From: DATJMJ01 sp035508795
GTDB taxonomy: Bacteria > Actinomycetota > Acidimicrobiia > Acidimicrobiales > Palsa-688
Reading direction: 5' to 3'
NCBI GenBank assembly: GCA_035508795.1
Contig: DATJMJ010000143.1
Span: forward strand, 1-20,673
Length of the DNA stretch: 20,673 nucleotides
The notes under the pieces are model-generated. The model did no database searches. It saw only the letters and a list, made by a program, of their open reading frames with translations, and was not told the DNA's origin. How positions within the stretch are numbered: the stretch's first letter is position 1; each line of letters opens with the position of its first letter. The position numbers and the translations under genes are program-made. Positions 10,227 through 16,128 of the stretch are shown here, piece by piece.

Positions 10227-11081
10227 TTGCTACGGGTCGGGGTGCTGGGGGCCGCCGGGCGCATGGGCCGGACGGCCTGCGCGGCCGTGAGCGCCGACCC
10301 CGACCTCGAGCTGGTGGCCGCAATAGACCCTGCGGCCGGGGCGGGGCACGGGGGGGACCTGGAGGGCCTTGTGGTCGCTGCCGACGTGAGCGCCCTGAAA
10401 GAGGCCGGGGCTGAGGTCGCAGTCGATTTCACCGTCGCCTCCGCAGCGCTCGCCAACGCCACCTGGTGCGCAGCTCATGGCGTCCACCTCGTGATGGGCA
10501 CTACTGGCCTCGACGAGGCGGCGGTCGCCCGCCTCAGGCAAGAGTTCGAAGAGGGCGAAGCAAACTGTGTGATGGCGCCCAACTTCGCCATCGGCGCAGT
10601 GCTGATGATGCGCTTTGCGGAGCTTGCCGCCCCCTGGTTCGACAGTGCCGAGATAATCGAGCTCCATCACGATGGCAAGCTCGACGCGCCTTCTGGGACC
10701 GCTGCTCTCACAGCGAGGCGGGTATCGGCGGCGGTCGAAAATGCGCGGCTCTCCGGGGGCTCAGGCGGCTCGCGTGGGCACGTGGGTGGGCACGTGGGCA
10801 GCCCGAGGGGGCTGGCTGACAGTGGAGACGAGCTGTCCCTGAGCGAGGCGCCTGGCACGCGCGGGTCGGAGACGGCCCCGGGTGTGAGGGTCCACTCGGT
10901 CCGCCTCCGCGGCCTTGTGGCGCACCAAGAGGTGCTCCTCGGCGCAGCGGGCCAAGTGCTCACGATCCGCCACGACTCGCTCGACCGGGCCTCGTTTATG
11001 CCGGGTGTCATCCTCGCGGTCAAAAAGGTGCCGGAATTGCGTGGTTTTACCATCGGTTTGGAGCGACTGCTCGGGCTGTGA
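10227..11081 (+). CDS. dapB: 4-hydroxy-tetrahydrodipicolinate reductase
   Basis: Reduces the DapA product to tetrahydrodipicolinate with NAD(P)H, on the route to diaminopimelate and lysine. The nucleotide motif GAAGRMG is at residues 8-14, GTTGL at 91-95, APNFAIGAVLM at 117-127, and the catalytic and substrate-binding segment ELHHDGKLDAPSGTA (H147, H148, K151, S156-T158) at 145-159. VAHQEVLLG and IRHDSLDRASFMPGV close the fold. I chose TTG at 10227 because it puts LRVGVLG at the N-terminus as in the family and follows a purine-rich AAGGGAAAAGGGGG stretch; the frame is open further upstream but encodes no homologous sequence. Length is 284 residues. A roughly 34-residue Gly/Ser/His-rich insertion (about 175-208) is not in the typical enzyme. 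The stop codon lies inside a shared hairpin with the opposite gene. Confidence 0.95.
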   Translation: MLRVGVLGAAGRMGRTACAAVSADPDLELVAAIDPAAGAGHGGDLEGLVVAADVSALKEAGAEVAVDFTVASAALANATWCAAHGVHLVMGTTGLDEAAVARLRQEFEEGEANCVMAPNFAIGAVLMMRFAELAAPWFDSAEIIELHHDGKLDAPSGTAALTARRVSAAVENARLSGGSGGSRGHVGGHVGSPRGLADSGDELSLSEAPGTRGSETAPGVRVHSVRLRGLVAHQEVLLGAAGQVLTIRHDSLDRASFMPGVILAVKKVPELRGFTIGLERLLGL

Positions 11082-11101
11082 GCCTAGGGGTAGAGGCTCA
11101 C
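11078..11101. terminator. Convergent-gene hairpin containing both stop codons
   Basis: GTGAGCCT (11078-11085) and AGGCTCAC (11094-11101) form a perfect 8-bp stem with an 8-base loop. The dapB stop TGA is at 11079-11081 in the left arm; the stop of the reverse-strand acetyltransferase (11098-11100) is in the right arm. It is the only feature between the two convergent genes and is symmetric for both strands. Neither side has a T tract, so intrinsic termination in the E. coli sense is uncertain. Confidence 0.6.
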
Positions 11102-12345
11102 TTGCCGAAAAGCGTCCTGGAAGCGACGTGGAGCGCCTTTGAAAGCCGCGGGTCCTTGCGCAACAGCGAGTCGCGGCCAAAGACCCGCCGGAGAGCTACA
11201 TAACAAGCGAGGCAGGCGCGGTCGAACGTGCCGCCGATGGCAACAATGACCGTGGATACGTCCCGCCGGTCCGGGTAGAGGTTGAGGAGGTACTGGGTCC
11301 CAGCTGCGCCGCATGTGTCGACCCATTGGGCATCGGTGTTGTCGTGGAACCGTCCGATCGCCCCGACGTGCAGCTGCGTGCCCGGCGAGTAGGCAGAAAA
11401 ATCCTCGTCGTAAGCTGTCAAGAGCCCGAAATAACCTTCTCCTCCCTTCAGCATTGCCGTCATCGCCACAGTGGTCCCGCCACCCTCCAGGCTGTAGAGC
11501 ACGAAGCGGCCGCTCGAGCGGAAGTCGGAGCACATTTCTTTGAACCATTCTGCGTAACCAGGCTGGCGTGCCAGGGCAAACCCTTCTGTGCCCTTGTAGC
11601 CGGAGGCTTCCAGCTCCACCAGCTCGTCGAGCGCACGGGGGTCCGAGCTGCGGTCGACAACGTACAGCGGCGCGCCGAGCTTGTCTTCGAGCCGGCGCCT
11701 TTTACGCGCCAGTTCCCGGTGAGACTTGTGGCTCTGGGCACGCCCGTAGGCGGCTGGGTCGCTCTGGCGGCGCACGATCGGCCGCCTCCAGGAGCCGTAG
11801 GTGTGCACCGGCATGCCGAGCTGCTCTGCAGCCGATGTGAGCAGGGTGCAGACCGGGCCGTCGTCGAGGGCGTCGAGGACGAGAAGCCCGAAACTGCCTG
11901 CTTTCGGCCATTCCCGGTAGGCGTGGAGAGCGCCGAGCAGTGTTGTTGCGGCTTCGGCACTGCGTTCCCTGCTGAGCAGCGGGGTGCAGTCGTAGCTCGG
12001 CCGGCGCACCTGCGTGCTGAGAGCGGGCCTCCGCATCCCGGGCCACGAAACGCTCATTCTTTCCTGGCTCCCCTTCCGCACGACAGGGAAGCACCCAAAA
12101 AACCGCCCGTCTTCCTCGGCTGCAACGAGGAGCATTTCACCGCCTCGTGGCAAGTAGCGGGACGCGGGGATGACGCACTGCGGCTCGAAACCCGGGTTGG
12201 GCGCGAGCGCCTCGCCAGCCAGTCGCCGCCAAGCAGCGACCTGGGCTGTGCTCAAGCGGCGGATAGGCACGACGATGCCGTTCAAGTCGAGCTGAGGTTC
12301 CTCCGTGAGCCCATCGTCGCTCAGGGTACCCGGGTGCCAGGTCAA
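11098..12345 (-). CDS. BioF2-like (FemAB/GNAT-fold) acetyltransferase domain protein
   Basis: Resembles the acetyltransferase-6 / BioF2-like family, GNAT-fold proteins often found with polysaccharide or cell-envelope genes; the substrate cannot be told here. The 415-residue form (from TTG at 12345) has an N-terminal subdomain with a WRRLAGEALAPNPGFEP motif near 39-54, then a basic helix SHKSHRELARKRRRLEDKLG (205-224), LVELEASGYKGTEGFA (242-257), a FVLYSLEGGGTTVAMTAML strand pair (281-299) and the family-typical YSPGTQLHVGAIGRF (319-333). No signal peptide or membrane segment is evident. The start is uncertain: there is no ATG in the plausible region, TTG at 12285 is an alternative, and the frame stays open to 12807 through repeats and over the globin gene, which I regard as spurious. 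It is the only reverse-strand gene in the window and interrupts the usual dapB-dapA neighbourhood. Confidence 0.75.
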   Translation of the reverse strand: MTWHPGTLSDDGLTEEPQLDLNGIVVPIRRLSTAQVAAWRRLAGEALAPNPGFEPQCVIPASRYLPRGGEMLLVAAEEDGRFFGCFPVVRKGSQERMSVSWPGMRRPALSTQVRRPSYDCTPLLSRERSAEAATTLLGALHAYREWPKAGSFGLLVLDALDDGPVCTLLTSAAEQLGMPVHTYGSWRRPIVRRQSDPAAYGRAQSHKSHRELARKRRRLEDKLGAPLYVVDRSSDPRALDELVELEASGYKGTEGFALARQPGYAEWFKEMCSDFRSSGRFVLYSLEGGGTTVAMTAMLKGGEGYFGLLTAYDEDFSAYSPGTQLHVGAIGRFHDNTDAQWVDTCGAAGTQYLLNLYPDRRDVSTVIVAIGGTFDRACLACYVALRRVFGRDSLLRKDPRLSKALHVASRTLFGK

Positions 12346-12423
12346 GGTCTCGGGGGCGGGGCTTTGGCGCCCGGCGATAACCGTCGTGTGCGTTTGTGCC
12401 GGCACGTGGCGCCGTGCCCCCGT

Positions 12424-12510
12424 TCCCCCTGCCCCGCGTGCCCCTGTCCCCGCGTGCCCTGCCCCTGCGCCCGCGTGCGCTGCCCCTGCACCGCGTGCCG
12501 CGGGGGCCCT
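12424..12510 (+). repeat. Degenerate C-rich tandem repeat
   Basis: Several imperfect copies of a unit close to CCCCTGyCCCCGCGTG, with 15 to about 23 bases between units, lie in the 217-base divergent gap between the acetyltransferase and the globin. The rest of the gap (12346-12423 and 12511-12562) shows no gene. Confidence 0.6.
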
Positions 12511-12562
12511 GTGACCAGCGCCCTGTGCGCCGTGTGGGTGCGCCCTGTGGCAAACTTGGCGA

Positions 12563-13009
12563 GTGCGGGGATCTCTATATGAATTCGCCGGCGGAGAACC
12601 AGCGTTCCTGGCACTGGCCACTGCCCACCACGCCCGCTGCCTTGCCGACCCCGAGCTCAACCACCCCTTCTCGCACCCCGGGCACCCGCAGCACGTCGAG
12701 CGCCTGGGCTGGTACTGGGCAGAGGTGATGGGGGGGCCACCGAGGTACTCGGAGAGCTGCGCCGACCACTCGTACGTGCTCACGCTCCACGCCGGGAACG
12801 GCGACATGGCCGACCTCGGGCGCAGGTTCGTCGACTGCTTCGTGGGGGCGATGGACGACGTCGGCCTCCCCGAAGACCGCGAGTTCCGGGCGGCGATGCG
12901 CTCTTACATGGAAGCGGCCGTGGACGAGGTTCTCCAGTACGGCTCGCCGGGGTCCGAAGCGGCTGCCGGGCTCCCGGTGCCTCATTGGGGCTGGGACGGC
13001 TGGGAGTAA
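12563..13009 (+). CDS. Truncated-globin-like protein, divergent group II type
   Basis: Small cytoplasmic haem protein of the two-over-two globin family; ligand and physiological role are unknown. The 148-residue protein has the group II layout: LYEFAGG at the start, ADPELNHPFSHPGHPQHVERL, YWAEVMGGPPRYSE (51-64), then the likely proximal histidine H76 in LTLHAGNG, GLPEDREFRAAMRSYMEAAV (101-120) and a C-terminal PHWGWDGW. Two positions depart from textbook group II globins: where Phe-Tyr (B9-B10) is expected the sequence has H22-H23, and the Trp expected at G8 appears to be F89. The start is GTG at 12563, leaving the family-like N-terminus RGSLYEFAGG; no good ribosome binding site is visible. 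It is divergent from the acetyltransferase, with no metabolic link to the dap genes obvious. Haem binding is inferred. Confidence 0.8.
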   Translation: MRGSLYEFAGGEPAFLALATAHHARCLADPELNHPFSHPGHPQHVERLGWYWAEVMGGPPRYSESCADHSYVLTLHAGNGDMADLGRRFVDCFVGAMDDVGLPEDREFRAAMRSYMEAAVDEVLQYGSPGSEAAAGLPVPHWGWDGWE

Positions 13010-13024
13010 CGCGCGTACACCAGG

Positions 13025-13124
13025 CTCACGAGAGTGATCCGGAAACCGGAGCTCTAACGAGTTTTGAGCGCGTTTTCGCGCACCAAACTACAACGAGTGG
13101 CGTTTTGCAATTTGCTCTCGTGAG
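13025..13124. repeat. 10-bp inverted repeat bounding an AT-richer segment
   Basis: CTCACGAGAG (13025-13034) and CTCTCGTGAG (13115-13124) are perfect inverted copies 80 bases apart, just after the globin. The enclosed DNA is notably richer in A and T than its surroundings and contains the related words AACGAGTTTT and AACGAGTGGCGTTTT. It could be a paired operator, an RNA stem or a small mobile remnant; no gene lies within. Confidence 0.6.
13038..13081 (+). terminator. Two short hairpins after the globin gene
   Basis: TCCGG-AAA-CCGGA (13038-13050) and GCGCG-TTTT-CGCGC (13068-13081) are perfect small hairpins about 30-70 bases after the globin stop, with GTTTTGAG between them. They could end globin transcription, although no T tract follows the second. 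Confidence 0.4.
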
Positions 13125-13154
13125 GTTGGCGAGCGCGCACGGCCCCCATGCCGC

Positions 13155-13200
13155 CCGCCCCGCCGCCCGTCCCGCCTTCCGCCCCGCCGCCCGTCCCGCC
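13155..13200 (+). repeat. 22-bp direct repeat in a C-rich tract
   Basis: Two exact 22-base copies (13155-13176 and 13179-13200) have a 24-base period and consist only of C, G and one T. They lie in a C-rich tract running to about 13300. Apart from this, the non-coding stretch 13125-13456 ahead of dapA shows nothing I can call a gene. Confidence 0.8.
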
Positions 13201-13456
13201 GCTCGAGTCCCTTCGCCCTGCCGCCCCTCCGCCCCGCGACCCGGGCGGTCCGGCGGCCCGGCCGGTGAGCCGGCCCCGCCGTTGAGCCCGCCCCAAAGGC
13301 CGACCTGGCTACTGGGCGACCGGCCACCCCGGGCCCCCACGTCGCGCTGCTTCTACCCAGCCGGTGGCACCGCACCGGGCAACGGGCAACGGCCCGCGCT
13401 CGTGCTAGCGCCATGGCGCGAAATTTGGGGTTCGAGCCGCAGCGGAGCCGCAGCAC

Positions 13457-13462
13457 TAGGCT
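13457..13462 (+). promoter_or_regulatory. Candidate -10 for leaderless dapA mRNA
   Basis: TAGGCT (TAnnnT form) ends exactly seven bases before the dapA ATG at 13470, so transcription would start at or next to the A of the start codon. No ribosome binding site precedes the ATG, as expected of a leaderless mRNA. No clear -35 was found. Confidence 0.4.
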
Positions 13463-13469
13463 TGCATTG

Positions 13470-14393
13470 ATGCCAGCCACGCCCCCAGGCCGCTTCGGCG
13501 CAGTGATCTGCGCGATGGCGACGCCGTTCTTGCCCGACGGCAGCCTCGACCTCGACGGCTCGGCGAAGCTTGCTCGCTGGCTGGTCGACAACGGCAACGA
13601 CGGGCTCGTTGTGGCGGGGACCACGGGGGAGGGCACCACCCTCACGGACCCGGAAAAGGTGCGCCTTTGGGAAGTCGTCCGCTCGGCAGTGAGCGTCCCG
13701 CTCATCGCCGGGACCGGTACCGCGAGCACCGCCCACTCGGTCCAGCTGACCAAGGCCGCAGCAGCAGCAGGCGCAGACGGCGTCCTGGTGGTCGTGCCCT
13801 ATTACAACCGCCCGTCGCAAGCAGGGATCGAGGCTCATTTCGCCGCCGTGGCCGAGGCAACGGACTTGCCCGTGGTCCTCTACGACATCCCCAAGCGCAC
13901 GGGGCGAGAGGTGAAGACCGCGACACTCGTGAAGATGGCGCAAGACGGCGTGATAGCGGCCCTGAAGGATGCGGCCGGGTCGCCCGCCGCCACCGCAGCC
14001 CTAGTAAAGGAAGCGCCGCAGGGCTTCGAGGTTTACAGTGGCGACGACTCGCTCACGCTGCCCCTCTTGGCGGTGGGCGCAGTCGGCGTGATCAGCGTGG
14101 CCTCCCACTGGGCCGGCCCCGAGATGAGCGAGATGATCGCTGGCTATGCAAAAGGTGATACCGAAGCGGCTGCTGCGGTCAACGAGCGGCTGGTGGAGTC
14201 GTGGGAGTTCCAAACGAGCGACGCTGCGCCAAACCCTGTACCCACCAAGGCGATGTTGAGGGTGCTCGGCCTCCCCGCCGGCGAATGCCGCCTGCCTATG
14301 GGGCCGACGCCGCCAGGGCTCGAAGAAAGAGCGAGGCAAGTTTGGGCCAACCTCCGGCACTCCCCGCTACCGGCTCTTCCCGGCGAGCGATAA
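13470..14393 (+). CDS. dapA: 4-hydroxy-tetrahydrodipicolinate synthase
   Basis: Condenses pyruvate with aspartate semialdehyde, the first step committed to diaminopimelate and lysine; a TIM-barrel lyase, usually a tetramer. Active-site residues all align with the E. coli enzyme: T51-T52 in GTTGEG, Y112 in YYNRP, Y138 and R143 in YDIPKRTG, and the Schiff-base lysine K166 in IAALKD. VISVASHWAGPEMSEM lies in the C-terminal half. I chose ATG at 13470 (307 residues) because the family begins about ten residues before FGAVICAMATPF; an in-frame ATG at 13413 would add 19 unrelated residues. The DIP in place of the E. coli NVP is frequent in actinobacteria. The next gene begins one base after the stop, so dapA and rnj are probably co-transcribed. 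dapB is about 2.4 kb upstream beyond two unrelated genes. Confidence 0.96.
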   Translation: MPATPPGRFGAVICAMATPFLPDGSLDLDGSAKLARWLVDNGNDGLVVAGTTGEGTTLTDPEKVRLWEVVRSAVSVPLIAGTGTASTAHSVQLTKAAAAAGADGVLVVVPYYNRPSQAGIEAHFAAVAEATDLPVVLYDIPKRTGREVKTATLVKMAQDGVIAALKDAAGSPAATAALVKEAPQGFEVYSGDDSLTLPLLAVGAVGVISVASHWAGPEMSEMIAGYAKGDTEAAAAVNERLVESWEFQTSDAAPNPVPTKAMLRVLGLPAGECRLPMGPTPPGLEERARQVWANLRHSPLPALPGER

Positions 14394-14394
14394 A

Positions 14395-16077
14395 TTGACG
14401 GCGCCGCAGGAGGCGCCCCCCGTCCGCATCGCGTTCCTTGGGGGCCTCGGGGAGATCGGGCGCAACTGCGCCTGGTTCGAGATGGACGGCCAGGCTGTGC
14501 TCGTCGACTGCGGGCTCATGTTCCCCGAGCCGGAGATGCCGGGCGTCGACCTCGTTCTCCCTGATTTCACTTACATAATCGAAAACCAGGACCGCCTCGT
14601 CGGCTGCATCCTCACCCACGCCCACGAAGACCACTGCGGGGCGCTGGCGTACTTGCTGCGCGACGTGAGTTTCCCGATCTACGGCTCGGAGCTCTCCCTG
14701 CTCCTCGCTCGCAACAGGATCGAAGAAGCCGGCCTCGCCGACCGTGCAGAGCTCGTTGCGGTCCGCGATGGCGAGATCAAGAAAATTGGCCCGTTTGACG
14801 TGGAATTCGTCCCGGTGGCGCACTCGGTCCCTCACGGCTTCGCTCTCGCCTTCCATACTCCACATGGCGTGATCCTCCACACAGGGGACTTCAAATTGGA
14901 CCTGACCCCTGTGGACGGGCGCCGGACGGACCTCGCCCGGATAGGTGCACTGGCCGAGGGTGAAGGGATCAGGCTGCTGCTTTCCGATTCGACCAACGCT
15001 GAGGAGGACGGCTACACACCTTCCGAGACAGCAGTGGGCAGGGTGCTCATGGCGCTGTTCGAAGCGCACCCCGAAAAGCGTGTGATCGTGGCATGTTTTG
15101 CCAGCCACGTCCACAGGGTCCAGCAGGTGGCAAATGCCGCCATCGCCTCCGGCCGTTACGTGGCGACGCTCGGCCGTTCGATGGGGCGCAACGTCGCCGT
15201 CGCTCGCGAGCTCGGGTTGCTGCACATCCCCGATGACAGGCTCATTGACATCGAAAAGACGGCTGACCTACCCGCGGACAAGGTGTGCATCATCTGCACG
15301 GGATCTCAGGGCGAGCCGATGTCGGCGCTGTCGCTGATGGCCGCTGGCGGCAACAAATGGGTGAAGGTGAGCGATGGGGATCTTGTGGTGCTGTCGTCTC
15401 ACGCCATACCGGGCAACGAGACCAATGTCGGCAAGGTGATCGACGGCCTTTGCCGTTCGGGTGCCGAAGTTGTCCACTCGGGCCTCGCGCCGGTGCATGC
15501 CTCGGGGCACGCGATGAGGGACGAGCTCAAGTTGCTCATCTCGGTGGCGCGTCCTCGCGCTTTCATACCGGTACACGGCGAGTTCCGCCACCTGATGCAC
15601 CACGCCCGCCTTGCAACCGAGATGGGAGTGCCCGCCGAGGGCGTCCTCCTCGCGGAGGACGGCGATGTCATTGAGGTGCGCGGGGACAGGGTCGACTTCG
15701 CCGGCGAGGTACCCGCGGGTTACCTCTACGTCGATGGGATCGTGGGTGACGTCGGCCGCGGTGTGCTCCGGGACCGGCGGATCCTTGCAGAGGAGGGTTT
15801 GATCGTCGTGATCGTGACGGTCGACGCCCGCTCGGGCGACGTTGTGGGCGGCCCCGAGATAATCACCCGTGGCTGGGTGTACGCGCCTGAGGCCGAAAAA
15901 TTGCTCGACGAGGCCCGCGAAGTGGTGCTCGCCGCCGTTGAGGAACACGAGGGCAGCGACAGTGCCGTGCCTGACTTCGAGACGCTCAAGCGCCGCGCCC
16001 GCGGAGCGCTCGGCAAGTTCGTACAGGACCGGACCAAGCGCCGCCCCATGATCGTCCCGGTGATAATGGAGGTTTGA
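14395..16077 (+). CDS. rnj: Ribonuclease J
   Basis: Metallo-beta-lactamase-fold RNase with endonuclease and 5'-to-3' exonuclease activity, acting in mRNA turnover and rRNA maturation. The beta-CASP architecture is complete over 560 residues: the N-terminal strand RIAFLGGLGEIGRN (11-24), the zinc motif H75-A-H77-E-D79-H80, PVAHSVPHG, HTGDFKLD with the bridging aspartate, the beta-CASP segments FASHVHRVQQ and CTGSQGEPMSALS, SSHAIPGNE, and PVHGEFRHL. A C-terminal domain follows ITRGWVY. The start is TTG at 14395, one base after the dapA TAA; only nine residues precede the first conserved strand, so a later start is unlikely. The dapA-rnj pair is conserved in Streptomyces and Mycobacterium. With pnp also present, both major processive RNA-degrading activities are encoded within 10 kb. 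Confidence 0.97.
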   Translation: MTAPQEAPPVRIAFLGGLGEIGRNCAWFEMDGQAVLVDCGLMFPEPEMPGVDLVLPDFTYIIENQDRLVGCILTHAHEDHCGALAYLLRDVSFPIYGSELSLLLARNRIEEAGLADRAELVAVRDGEIKKIGPFDVEFVPVAHSVPHGFALAFHTPHGVILHTGDFKLDLTPVDGRRTDLARIGALAEGEGIRLLLSDSTNAEEDGYTPSETAVGRVLMALFEAHPEKRVIVACFASHVHRVQQVANAAIASGRYVATLGRSMGRNVAVARELGLLHIPDDRLIDIEKTADLPADKVCIICTGSQGEPMSALSLMAAGGNKWVKVSDGDLVVLSSHAIPGNETNVGKVIDGLCRSGAEVVHSGLAPVHASGHAMRDELKLLISVARPRAFIPVHGEFRHLMHHARLATEMGVPAEGVLLAEDGDVIEVRGDRVDFAGEVPAGYLYVDGIVGDVGRGVLRDRRILAEEGLIVVIVTVDARSGDVVGGPEIITRGWVYAPEAEKLLDEAREVVLAAVEEHEGSDSAVPDFETLKRRARGALGKFVQDRTKRRPMIVPVIMEV

Positions 16078-16093
16078 GCAGCCGGTCCGCCTG

Positions 16094-16122
16094 TTGCCAC
16101 TGGGGCTGGTGTTAGCTTTGAT
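16094..16122 (+). promoter_or_regulatory. Candidate promoter for ftsK
   Basis: TTGCCA (16094-16099), a 17-base spacer and TTTGAT (16117-16122) match the sigma-70 consensus at 5 of 6 and 4 of 6 positions. The -10 ends six bases before the GTG start of ftsK, so the mRNA could be leaderless. It lies in the 51-base gap after rnj, which has no visible terminator. Confidence 0.45.
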
Positions 16123-16128
16123 GTTGCT

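Noticed and set aside
8594..10462. Very long open frame on the reverse strand opposite the M16 peptidase
   Set aside because: It is antisense to a clear pnp end, the peptidase and the dapB start, has no recognisable motif, and is the usual consequence of high G+C third-position bias.
11326..12582. 418-codon forward open frame across the acetyltransferase gene
   Set aside because: The reverse-strand translation has clear BioF2-like motifs; the forward one resembles none and runs into the C-rich repeats.
12346..12807. N-terminal extension of the reverse-strand acetyltransferase
   Set aside because: It would be repeat-encoded Ala/Gly-rich sequence and would overlap the divergent globin; the family homology begins after 12345.
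13425..13445. GGTTCGAGCC, resembling a tRNA T-loop
   Set aside because: The flanking bases do not form a T stem or acceptor stem and no anticodon arm can be placed upstream.
13413..13469. Earlier ATG for dapA
   Set aside because: It adds 19 residues absent from the family, and it lacks both a ribosome binding site and a -10 element at suitable distance.
12985..13470. 161-codon forward open frame covering the globin-dapA gap
   Set aside because: It is built mainly of Pro/Arg/Ala from the C-rich repeats and overlaps the globin end in another frame; no start signal was found.
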